In this document: positions 39,001-46,620 of the stretch, piece by piece
Layout: each line of letters opens with the position of its first letter
Numbering within the stretch: the stretch's first letter is position 1
Origin: Apostichopus japonicus
Lineage: Eukaryota; Echinodermata; Holothuroidea; Aspidochirotida; Stichopodidae
Assembly: GCF_037975245.1 (NCBI RefSeq)
Contig: NC_092567.1
Location: 26,833,544 to 26,897,543, forward strand
Reading direction: 5' to 3'
DNA length: 64,000 nt
Program-made: the position numbers and the translations under genes
Notes under the pieces: model-generated
The model's database searches: none
What the model was told of the DNA's origin: nothing
What the model saw: the letters and a program-made list of their open reading frames with translations, nothing else

Positions 39001-41998
39001 ACTGCCTACTAGGCTTGAGCTGCTTGTTAGTGTACCATACATATTTCTCAATCTTGATAAAGTGAGATTAATACTGCCTACTACACATGACTTGCTTGTT
39101 AGTGTACCATACATATTTCTGGTTTCAGTTGTTTTCCGCATACGTTACTTTCCGCTGATTACTTTCCGCTGAAAAAATTCTTCTGCGGAAAACACCGATT
39201 TTTCACTTGCCTGTACACTATATTTTTCCGCAATTTTGAGATACCAAATTCAGGCAGGATGATTAAAATAACATGAGAAAGTATCAAAGAACGTCGATCA
39301 AGGATGGTTAGACTGAGTTCATGTCAGAATAGTTAAGCTGCTTATAATTTAGAGGAGGCTTGGGGTGTTCGTAATTACGAATTATTAAAGAAGCATATAA
39401 TACTGGGCAAAGGGACGCCCGCGTTATGAAGGATTGAGTATCTAATTAAGTATTAAATATTCGGCCCGCGTAATGATGGTTTAACAAAAAAGGTGTAAAA
39501 GGCGGTATCTTTGATTTTCGCTGGAAATAAAATGGCTGTATAAGTAAGCCTTACAGCCTAAGCTACAAGTACAACCTTAGCTACTGTATCCTAAATCTAG
39601 TCTCGAAGCTACATTTTATCCTGTTACAGTCAAATCCTATCTTATCCATCTTCCTAAATCCCTCCATGTGCCTAATAATTTCAGTAAGTCATTCTGTTCC
39701 TCCCAAAAAGAAACGGTACTTTCCGTTGAAAAAAACGTTGTTTTCCGCTGACAAATTTGTTTGCGGAAAACAACGTTTTGTTTCAGCGGAAAGTAACGTG
39801 TGCGGAAAACAACGGTACCCCATATTTCTCAGTTCAGAAAAAGTGAGATTAATACTGCCTACTACACATGACCTGCTTGTTAGTGTACCATACATATTTC
39901 TCAATCTAGATAAAGTGAGATTAATACTGCCTACTACACATGACTTGCTTGTTAGTGTACCATACATATTTCTCAATCTAGATAAAGTGAGATTAATACT
40001 GCCTACTACACATGACTTGCTTGTTAGTGTACCATACATATTTCTCAGTTCAGAAAAAGTGAGATTAATACTGCCTACTACACATGACCTGCTTGTTAGT
40101 GTACCATACATATTTCTCAATCTAGATAAAGTGAGATTAATACTGCCTACTACACATGACTTGCTTGTTAGTGTACCATACATATTTCTCAATTCAGAAA
40201 AAGTGAGATTAATACTGCCCATTACACAAGACCTGCTTGTTAGTGTACCATACATATTTCTCAATCTTGATCAAGTGAGATTTGGTTGCTTTTTTACCCT
40301 TTGTTCAAAACAAAGTCTCTGTTTGTTCTTGCTGAGCATTTATTGAGAAGCCCTGGCATAAGATGTTACATGAGTAGTCACATCAATTCAGCCTGTTTTC
40401 AGCAAAATTTCATGCATCTTCTAAATCTATTACAATAAGTAAATTAACAGCAGAAAGCAGGCAGGATGGTTATAAAAAAATTTGAAAGGAGCAAAGGAAG
40501 TGTTGCAGTTTAAGTATGGAAATGCTGAAGCAGAAACTGTTTAACCTCATAACAGGCATGTAGAATGACAAACAATGATACCTTGCCAACTGCATGGGTC
40601 GTGTAACCTAATTGTCTCAATTTTTCTGGTAACATGGTGAAGTTCAGAGGAACCCCATAGGGTCTCGATGCACCTATTGTGAGTGTCTGCATACCTGTCA
40701 ACAGGGTTATCAAAAAGCAACATGATATTAAAAGTGCACCCCCTTCTTCCAGATATAATACCTTTCCGACTGCATGTGTCTTGTAACCCAACTGTCTTAG
40801 TTTTTCTGGTAACATGGTGAAGTTGAGGGGTACTCCATAGGGGTGAGTTGCAATGATGACACCAGTCTGCAAACCTGTCGACAGGATTTATCAAAATACA
40901 AGGGCAGGTTCACCATGTTAAGATTACTTGATCCTATAATTTCCCAATGGCATCTCTTAAGCCAGTTGTCTCAACTTTACAGTTAGCATGGAGAAATGAG
41001 TAACATTGTATCAGTCTACACCTCTGTCACCAGGCAAGGTGTATCACCAATTTATTATGCAGCAAACACAGTGTTCTTTCATCACCAATTTGCAATTATC
41101 GTTATACCTTTCCGACTGCATGCGTCTTGTAACCCAATTGTCTTAGTTTCACTGGTAACATGGTGGAGTTGAGCGGGACTCCATACGGCTCAGTTGCTTC
41201 GATGGTATCGGTCTGCATACCTGTCAATAGCGTATTTTAAATGTAAATATCGCTCCTGACTTTGAAAACTTGGCAAGTTTGGGGGAATGTGACCATGACA
41301 ATGCCCTCTTGACCAATGATTTAAATCAGAAACAAATTTTGACCTGCAATATCATTTAAATGTTCAAGTATGGAATCACCAAACAAAAGCCATTTCACCT
41401 TTAAACTGAGGCTCTAAAAGATATGTAACAAACAAGAACTAGATAGAAGGATACCTCTATACACAATTAAAAGAAGTCCCCACTAAAACCTGTACCTGTA
41501 TGTATGGCATATCTACCAGTGAGCAGAGCACTTCGAGTTGGTGTGCAAATTGGTAACACATAATAGTTGAACAAAATCACACCATCAAGGGCAAGCTTGT
41601 CCATATTTGGTGTCAATATTTGAGGAGAGCCATGAAAGCTTACATCATTCCAACCCTGAAAAATAAAGAAAAACAAAATAATTTTCATGAATAAATGTCT
41701 AAGAACTTTCTAACACACCAGACAAACATTGTACATTCATCCATGAACAAACTATGCAGGTGTACAAATTGAGGCTCTGTGACATTAATATCCACGGCCC
41801 TAACCTGGATATAGGGGCTCCAGTGAACGGATGCTATAGAGTGGCAAGCTTACCTTGGCATATGTACCAAGTTTCTGAACTTACCAAATCATCGGCTACA
41901 ATCACAACCACGTGAGGCTGACTGAAGGCCACAACACCAGAAACCACTGACAGAAAAAACACCACAGAAAAATGGACGAGTTGAACAGAGGTCACCAT
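26940..41998 (-). CDS. arylsulfatase B-like sulfatase (whole gene, 10 coding exons, 3 alternative exon-3 copies)
   Basis: A secreted or lysosomal sulfate-ester hydrolase of the formylglycine sulfatase family, closest in pattern to the ARSB/ARSI/ARSJ group. Using one copy of exon 3, the ten exons join to 510 residues (human ARSB is 533). A signal peptide lies at about 1-25. Active-site residues by family knowledge: D36-D37 (VADDLGWND), C75 in CTPTR (converted to formylglycine by SUMF1-type enzymes) with R79, K129 in VGK, H131 in WHLG, H220, D283-N284 in TDNGG, and K305 in RGVK. Glycosylation sequons occur in exons 3, 5, 7, 9 and 10. All junctions keep frame: phases 0,1,0,0,0,1,2,1,1. The substrate cannot be told from sequence; ARSB acts on N-acetylgalactosamine 4-sulfate. 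The introns carry many tandem arrays and transposons. Confidence 0.95.
27068..27979. other. arylsulfatase intron 9, no other feature
   Basis: A ~50-bp direct duplication (CTGACNAATGTAGAGCAGTT) lies at about 27,351-27,425. Otherwise nothing recognised. Confidence 0.4.
27980..28265. repeat. dispersed-repeat-like segment with TGACCTTTGACCTCC motifs
   Basis: The phrases CAGACTTTGACCTC and GACCTTTGAC recur several times at irregular spacing, in the manner of an old dispersed repeat. Family not recognised. Confidence 0.35.
28604..28753 (-). CDS. arylsulfatase exon 9
   Basis: Phase 1 to 1, 49 residues plus a split Glu. It contains [20 protein letters not shown], equivalent to the L-F-x-x-x-x-DPxE-x-x-NL segment near the sulfatase C-terminus. 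Cysteines are plentiful. Acceptor CAAACAG, donor CCAG|GTAAG. Confidence 0.94.
28852..29029. repeat. (CCTTC)n pentanucleotide repeat in intron 8
   Basis: About 34 copies of TTCCC with a few CCCC variants near 28,985-29,025. It gives long lysine/glycine/arginine-like or serine/leucine/proline frames that are not genes. Confidence 0.97.
29109..29260 (-). CDS. arylsulfatase exon 8
   Basis: Phase 2 to 1, 50 residues. It has [12 protein letters not shown], matching the family S-P-R-x-E-x-L-x-N-I-D element, then [17 protein letters not shown]. Acceptor GCGTCTTTCAG, donor AATG|GTAAGT. Confidence 0.95.
29770..30065 (-). pseudogene. degraded LINE reverse-transcriptase fragment in intron 7
   Basis: In minus orientation the frames give [17 protein letters not shown], then [20 protein letters not shown], then [13 protein letters not shown], in correct RT order but with frameshifts and stops between them. 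The pattern is that of CR1/L2/Rex-type elements. Confidence 0.75.
30094..30160. repeat. 11-bp tandem repeat (CCTAGGATTAT)
   Basis: Six near-identical copies lie within 15-80 nt of the exon 7 donor. Each unit contains the palindrome CCTAGG. Confidence 0.93.
30175..30526 (-). CDS. arylsulfatase exon 7 (D-N metal ligands, Lys)
   Basis: Phase 1 to 2, 116 residues. [13 protein letters not shown] opens it. Then [14 protein letters not shown] carries the Asp-Asn metal/formylglycine ligands, and [17 protein letters not shown] carries the active-site Lys. GFDIWDTIS closes the catalytic domain. Acceptor TTTATCTCCAG, donor TCAAA|GTATGT. Confidence 0.97.
31008..31134 (-). CDS. arylsulfatase exon 6
   Basis: Phase 0 to 1, 42 residues. 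[13 protein letters not shown] contains the conserved sulfate-binding His, followed by APQEYIDRF and KRRKFAG. Acceptor TTATTCTTGACAG, donor GCTG|GTAGG. Confidence 0.95.
31213..31535. repeat. 49-bp minisatellite in intron 5
   Basis: About 6.5 copies of GGAAGGCAGAATGGGTGAAA-TTAGGATGGACGAAGG-TGGTGTCCCTCAT, with single-base variants shared between neighbours (GTACCTCAT, GGGCGAAA). Confidence 0.95.
31871..31996 (-). CDS. arylsulfatase exon 5
   Basis: 42 codons, phase 0 to 0. It begins [17 protein letters not shown], then [23 protein letters not shown]-x-x-FT is a strong family marker. Two acceptors are possible: AAAG before CAAAAT at 31,996, which keeps frame with exon 4, and CACAG before GGTTTG, which would shift frame unless a tiny exon lies between. 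I chose the first. Donor AAG|GTGAGT. Confidence 0.88.
32010..32300. repeat. 137-bp tandem duplication in intron 4
   Basis: Two near-identical copies (start near 32,017 and 32,154, including CAACAGCAATTGCCACATTG) and a partial third near 32,286. The TCATGAATATGCAA motif is shared with the exon-4-derived array, but the rest is intronic and different. Confidence 0.85.
32325..32515. mobile_element. short MITE-like element, copy 2
   Basis: Diverged relative of 7,397-7,600. It shares TTCATACTGCTCATACTGTC and AAAGTACAGTATGA, and the left half is partly complementary to the right. Confidence 0.5.
32698..33963. mobile_element. hAT-like element with 8-bp target duplication
   Basis: The element is 32,706-33,955 (1,250 bp) and is flanked by GTAAGAAT at 32,698-32,705 and 33,956-33,963. 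The ends are inverted: CAGGGCCGTCTTAA at left and the complement of CAGGGCCATCTTAA at right, continuing imperfectly through GGGCCCTGGGCC-rich sequence. An 8-bp duplication and CAGGG ends are hallmarks of hAT transposons. No transposase is visible, so it is non-autonomous. Confidence 0.88.
33334..33588 (-). pseudogene. Penelope-like or related retroelement fragment inside the hAT-like element
   Basis: An 84-codon frame with [18 protein letters not shown] and [17 protein letters not shown]. The pattern (HW...L...FP..P..AY+R..NL+D.LV) is what I know from the region following the RT in Penelope-like elements. No RT core or complete GIY-YIG domain is seen. The fragment is broken and was probably carried inside the element. 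Confidence 0.5.
36003..36113 (-). CDS. arylsulfatase exon 4 (WHLG; parent of the 137-bp array)
   Basis: 37 codons, phase 0 to 0. It starts [20 protein letters not shown] with the active-site His and ends DYFNHINYE. It is matched to exon 3 by the VGK|WHLG junction. The acceptor is strong (CTTTTTTCTTCTTTACATCATCAG in two pyrimidine blocks), donor GAG|GTGAGC. A second GAG|GTGAGC lies 23 nt into the intron and would shift frame. Confidence 0.96.
36114..36612. other. arylsulfatase intron 3, exon-proximal part
   Basis: A/T-rich, with the branch and pyrimidine region of exon 4. Nothing else recognised. Confidence 0.5.
36613..40279. repeat. 72-bp minisatellite in intron 3 (~41 copies), open on both strands
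   Basis: Monomer: TTTCTCAATCTAGATAAAGT, GAGATTAATACTGCCTACTA, CACATGACCTGCTTGTTAGT, GTACCATACATA. Two main left variants (CAATCTAGATAAAG and CAATTCAGAAAAAG) alternate with three middle variants (ACACATGACCTG, GGCTTGAGCTG, GACTTGACCTG), forming a 4-monomer (288-bp) higher-order unit around 37,380-38,030. Since 72 is a multiple of 3, long frames exist on both strands (about 644 codons plus, 708 codons minus). They are explained by the repeat. Interrupted at 39,121-39,820. Confidence 0.96.
39112..39829. mobile_element. 700-bp MITE with TTCCGC-rich inverted ends in the 72-bp array
   Basis: The insert is 39,121-39,820, flanked by CATATTTCT on both sides (9 bp, or 8 bp by a stricter reading). The ends are inverted: left GTTGTTTTCCGCATACGTTA, right the complement of GTTGTTTTCCGCACACGTTA, continuing through ACTTTCCGCTGA. 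The interior is unique with no ORF. The duplication length fits hAT (8) or Mutator-like (9) elements. Confidence 0.82.
40582..40694 (-). CDS. arylsulfatase exon 3c (alternative copy)
   Basis: 113 bp, phase 1 to 0, 37 residues after the split Gly. It begins [16 protein letters not shown] and ends [14 protein letters not shown]. Acceptor AACCCTGTTGACAG, donor AAG|GTATCA. It is the copy nearest exon 4. Only 67 nt separate its start from the end of copy 3b. Confidence 0.93.
40762..40874 (-). CDS. arylsulfatase exon 3b (alternative copy)
   Basis: 113 bp, phase 1 to 0. It begins [16 protein letters not shown] and ends [14 protein letters not shown]. Acceptor AAATCCTGTCGACAG, donor AAG|GTATTA. Similar to 3c over the second half, different over residues 1-10 of the exon. 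Confidence 0.93.
41108..41220 (-). CDS. arylsulfatase exon 3a (alternative copy)
   Basis: 113 bp, phase 1 to 0. It begins [16 protein letters not shown] and ends [14 protein letters not shown], with NST in place of NFT and V for E before KLRQ. Acceptor CTATTGACAG, donor AAG|GTATAA. It is 233 nt from copy 3b. Confidence 0.93.
41496..41655 (-). CDS. arylsulfatase exon 2 (catalytic Cys)
   Basis: Phase 0 to 1, 53 residues and the first base of a Gly. [10 protein letters not shown], then [12 protein letters not shown], then [18 protein letters not shown]. The Cys of C-x-P-x-R is the residue converted to formylglycine; the fourth position is Thr rather than the common Ser, which occurs in other sulfatases. 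Acceptor TTTATTTTCAG, donor ACAG|GTACAG. Confidence 0.96.
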
Positions 41999-42017
41999 CT
42001 TGCTTCCAATATATCCG
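41885..42017 (-). CDS. arylsulfatase exon 1 (5' UTR tail, signal peptide, DD metal ligands)
   Basis: Start codon at 41,996-41,998. The coding part (41,885-41,998) is 38 codons: [10 protein letters not shown], a hydrophobic signal core ([15 protein letters not shown]), then [12 protein letters not shown] with the two Asp metal ligands. Donor TTG|GTAAGT. An acceptor (TGTTCTTTCATACAG) at 42,018 implies an upstream non-coding exon that I could not place. Confidence 0.93.
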
Positions 42018-43362
42018 CTGTATGAAAGAACACAGAACAATAACATCATGAAGGTGATACAAAGGAAATAAGGTAACTCATTAGAACTATGATACTTTTA
42101 CGACGTTGAGTCCTCATGGAAGACTCTAGCTTGTGTAAGGTTCTGAGAATAGTTCTTGTCATCCGTTTTGCTGCCGCATTCTTGCACTTTTATTGGATAG
42201 TAGATTAAACTGCAGAATGAAAGATACCATCACCCCTATAAATGATATGGTAGACCACAGCAATGTGAGACTGAGTTGTGTTAGCCACTGACTACCTATA
42301 TGAGCTCTCTCTGGAGTCGCTAATACTTACTAACCCTGAACATCTGATTCATTTAACAACATTCTCACCTCACTAGTGACTAATCTGCATACATGCAGCT
42401 AGAATGATCTCTGCATACAATAGCACATGACTTGAGATAACCAATCAAGCATACTGTACGTCTCATTCATCTTGGTAGCAATTCAGTTCAATTCAAATTG
42501 ATTTCCTAACATGTACACAGCAATGAATCAATACAGATGTCTGGTACCCAAACATAACTCAAGTACACATATGATGGATACTGTATATACTACAGAAAAC
42601 AAAGGTTGTTTAGCAAATTAGTGACCACAGTAAAATGTAAAATTCCTGATTACAAGGAACGAGACAACTTTTTTGGGACAAATCACAAATTGCCATTGAT
42701 TCTTCATTTGAAATAACAGGGCACACAGTAAGTTTTCAGCTTCAAAATGGCACCAAGGCAATCTTCGAACATTTAAAGGCCAGAAGACATTTTGCCAAAA
42801 GCACTTGTGAAAGTACTCACAGACGACATAAACCAGGAACGATTCCCGAGTTTGTTTGTCAATACATGTATACATGTATACTACTACTACTTTATAGTAG
42901 TTTTCTACAGTATAGGCAACAACCTTGCTTTTACCCCAACAAATAATATTTTTGAAAGTAAGTTAACTTTTTATATCTACTTGGTATTTCTTGGATTTTT
43001 GTTTTCTTCAATATTTGAAAGTATTTCTTGGTTTTTTTTTTCTTCAATATTTTTAAGTATTTCTTGGTATATTTCTACAACAATCCATTTGGTTTCAAAT
43101 GACTTTATCAGACATGAAACTGGTTACATTGTAATATGACAAAACAATTACAACCATTATCCTGATATTGAAATACTTTTGAGCACTAGCAGGTAAGTGT
43201 AGATCTATGCCATAAACTCCATAAAGATGTTCAACTTAATGTATTTTGGAATATTTTGAGCCAAAAATTTCATTAAAGGCCAATACTGGCTACATATTGG
43301 CCATGACAGTGTAACATGTTAGAGGGGCAAACTGGTCTGATCGTGGACGAACAAGCTGTCAT
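42018..43362. other. 5' side of the arylsulfatase gene, no exon placed
   Basis: It should hold the 5' UTR exon and promoter of the sulfatase. A small tandem repeat (AAGTATTTCTTGG, T-rich, CTTCAATATTT; about 2.5 copies) lies at 42,985-43,075. No coding region is supported. Confidence 0.4.
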
Positions 43363-44284
43363 CAGACCTGTCAACCTGCTTGACCCCAAAATAGGGAGAA
43401 TAACATATTTCAGGGCCAAAAAATAGGGTGAATGAGGTGAAAATAGGGAGGTTGGTAATTTTCAACTGAAATGATATAAATACAGGTACTCCTAAATAAG
43501 TAGTCTACATTACCGCTCACGTATAACTGGATATGTGAACGCGCACAGGATCGTACAAAGACGTATCAACAAGTACAATCGCGTATAAAATTGTTGACAA
43601 ACAAATTGCCGGGTAGACGCCGCGTAGACACCTAGTATTATCCCTGAGTGAGTTTATACGCAGGAAATGCTATTGTGCTCAATGAATAGGGATTAAAGTC
43701 GCCGAAAGAATTAGTGAGATGTTTGAAACAGCCGTTTCTTAAATCGTAGTTTAAGACGTGATATTCACCTAGCAGTGAAGAGGACACAGGTAAATTGTTT
43801 GCCGGCATAGAACTTAACTGTTTTTCGTCGTATACAAATAGCCTACATGCGAACTGCACACATTCGGTAGGCCGCGCCACGTATACAAACAAGTTACAAC
43901 TTGTGTATATTAAACTGAGTACACCATGGCATATGCACAGTGCACGCCGTACTACTGTACTGTATTCAGGACTCGACCAAGGCCAACGTACAAAAACGAC
44001 CTTGGGCGAAGTCTGAGAACTGACAAAGCAGCCTGCTATATTGGTCGAGAGTCCCGCACAGCACTGTGTCAGTCGTAACGTGTTTGTAAACAATCAATCT
44101 ATTTTTAGATTACACTTATTTCGCGAATAAGCATAGGACTAACTGTTGACTATTTTTAGAAATGTCGCAAGTGATGAAACATTAAAAAACCGGGAGAAAA
44201 GAATATGAAACCGGGAGGCCGGGAGATTCGGGTAAAACCGGGAGTCTCTTGGTAAAACCGGGATAGTTGATGGGTCTGTGTCAT
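43357..44284. mobile_element. non-autonomous DNA transposon, CCGGGAG/GGGAG-type ends
   Basis: The insert 43,363-44,278 starts CAGACCTGTCAACC and ends with the complement of CAGACCCATCAACT, inside GGGAG-rich subterminal sequence (AAAATAGGGAG at left, AAACCGGGAG at right). TGTCAT lies directly on both sides (43,357-43,362 and 44,279-44,284). No transposase frame. Family uncertain. Confidence 0.65.
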
Positions 44285-44772
44285 TGTTACAATACAGTTA
44301 CACTACAGGTTAGGGCTACTAGGATGATTAGTTCCTTAAAGAGTGTTCCTTATTATATGCGGTTACAACTGTTGAATCTCACCACACTGGAGCTTAGGAG
44401 GTTATGTAGGGACTTGATTCAGGTTTTCAAGATTGTGTATGGTTTTGACAATTTATCCTTTACCGACTTTTTCATGTTTGCTAACAGTAGTTGTACCAGA
44501 GGTCATTGTCTTAAACTCCAAAAGTCACATAGTAGGATTAATATTCAGCATAACTTCTAATAGGGTTGTGAATGAGTGGAATGGTTTGCCTGAGAAAGTT
44601 TGCAAGTAGTGTCAATGGGTTTAAGAATGCTTTGGACAAGCACTTTAAGCATTGTAATCGGGTCTGAGTGTTTGTGTTTTCAGTTTTTATTCCTCTCTCT
44701 ATAGGGTCCTTGATGCGGACTTAGGTGTCCCTCCCTGATCCTTTTTTTCTAATAAACTAAACTAAACTAATA
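44285..44772 (+). mobile_element. 3' end of a CR1/Jockey-type LINE (tail copy B)
   Basis: Encodes VRATRMISSLKSVPYYMRLQ and TTLELRRLCRDLIQVFKIV, then FTDFFMF and, after a frameshift, VVNEWNGLPEKV. The 3' UTR is shared with 9,673-9,905, ending in CTAAACTAAAC repeats. 5'-truncated and decayed. Confidence 0.8.
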
Positions 44773-45520
44773 CAGGTATTATTTAGGCCTAGCCTAAAGT
44801 AAGGCCTAACTGTTAGGTCTACACCTTATGCATATACATTTATGATATTAATTCCACTGGGCACACAAAATTGACGTATATTATTACGACCACACCGGAC
44901 GTAGTGGTAGACCTTGCCTACAGCGAGTATAGTGCATAAGCTAGTATTAAAATAAGGCCTAGGCCTTTAGACCAGTCTAGCCTAGGCGTATTTCAGTCAT
45001 TGTTAGTCTTACTACTCTTAGCCTGGTCCACATGCATCAATATTGACTAACGTTAGGCCTACAGCAGTTTGCGGCATGATTATAAGTAATCTATTAATGC
45101 TGACTGTTACTTCTTTACACACATTTGTAGTATCCCTAGCCTACAGTAGGCCTACCTGTCCAAGACGTACGTGTATTTTCGACACGTAAAATCAACAATT
45201 TCTGGAAAATGATGTGATTCGCAGCCTCTTTCAAAGATTTCAATAAGACAATTATTTAACAATGGGCATGGTTAAAGTCGCCAAACACTACAGTTTTTTG
45301 TGCATATACAAACGAGTCATGCATGGACTTTTCGCCAGGGTCAGGTGTAGCCAGGCAACTGCACTTTATTGACGTTTAGTGTAGCGTATACATATACTTC
45401 ATGGTTATAGTGTTGAAGGAAACTCATGATGCTTACGTCATACACCGAAGCAATACAGTCTGGGAATTTCCCTCATGATATGATCGTTTTAATGGTTCCG
45501 ATCATAGAAATTGATTAGGA
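44773..45520. other. intergenic, nothing recognised
   Basis: TAGGCCTA-rich sequence at 44,785-45,160, probably old repeat remnants. No gene. Confidence 0.35.
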
Positions 45521-45824
45521 TCAATTTCCAAGGGCGTAGGAACCGGGGGGCTGGGGGCGCCAGCCCCCCCAGTGAAAAATTTGGAGGGGCGGAAGTATCA
45601 TTCCGCCCCCCCGGTTCGCAAGCCAGAAAACCCCTTTTTCATTTTCAAATGAGAAAAACAATCTCATTTGAAGCACCAAATTGCATCTAAGGCCAGGTGA
45701 AAATACAAAATTAAGTCTAAAAAATTGGAGTGGGTGTTGAAGTTACACCCCTCCCCCAGGCCGGCCATCAGTCTTCAGCCCCCCCCCCCACTAAAAAGTA
45801 CCTTCCTACGCCACTGTCAATTTC
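45521..45824. mobile_element. 288-bp hAT-type MITE with 8-bp target duplication
   Basis: The insert 45,529-45,816 starts CAAGGGCGTAGGAACC and ends with the complement of CAGTGGCGTAGGAAGG. Both sides carry TCAATTTC (45,521-45,528 and 45,817-45,824). The interior has G/C homopolymers and an internal hairpin around AATGAGAAA/CTCATTTGAA. Confidence 0.88.
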
Positions 45825-45849
45825 TATGGTTCCGATACAGTGGTCAGTC

Positions 45850-46620
45850 ACTTCAGTAGTCAGTCTGTGATCAGAGAGTCCCAACATGGCTTTTGTCCAA
45901 AAAAAATTCCTGTCTCACTAATATTCTTTAGATTATGGAAGATGTAACAAGCTCACTAAACCAGCAGAAGTCCGTAGATGTTGTGTTCCTGGATATCCAG
46001 AACGTATTTGATAAAGTTCCCCACCATCATCTTTTACTTAGGCTGAATGGTATGGGTGTCAATGGGAACTTACTATCTTGGGTCGAGAATTGGCTTGGTA
46101 TTAGGAAACAGAGGGTGGTTATTTAGGGCTGTGCTTTATCTTGACAGGACGTTACTAGTGGGGTTCCACAATTGGGTTTGTTTTGGGTCCCTTGTTGTTT
46201 GTTGCCTATATAAATGACAGTGACGGAGATATTTTTGTGTACAGCCAAGAAGTTTGCTGATGACACCAGTCTGTCTTCTGAGGATTCTTCCGAAAGCGAT
46301 TCTGAGAAATTTTAAATGGATTTGGATGAGGTTTTTACCTGGTCTCAGGGATGGCAAATGCAGGCTGGTGATGCATATCGGTAGTAGTAACCAAAAGTAA
46401 ACGGTACCTACAGTCCTTCACTCTTACTAGTGATGAGTTGCAGGAGGTGATTGTTGAAAGAGACCTATAGGTATAGGCAGTTATATAGGTCTAGGCAGTT
46501 AACATATCTTCGAATGTTAGAATACGTTGTTTGATACAGAAATCGTTAATCCCGTATACAATAGTCCATGGATGTACTTATAAGCTTTGGTTGGTACCAT
46601 TATTTGATAGGGGTCACGTA
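45850..46620 (+). pseudogene. decayed CR1/Jockey-type reverse transcriptase
   Basis: In order but in several frames: RESQHGFCPKK, SVDVVFLDIQNVFDKVPHHH, LLSWVENWLGIRKQRVVI, DVTSGVPQ, KKFADDTSLSS, RLVMHIGSSNQK, DELQEVIVERDL, NVRIRCLIQKS. Internal stops and frameshifts at about 46,124, 46,140 and 46,312. The first catalytic Asp (FLDI) and FADD are visible. Confidence 0.82.

Noticed and set aside
43638-44093. 151-codon minus-strand frame
   Set aside because: It lies wholly inside a non-autonomous transposon and shows no known motif.
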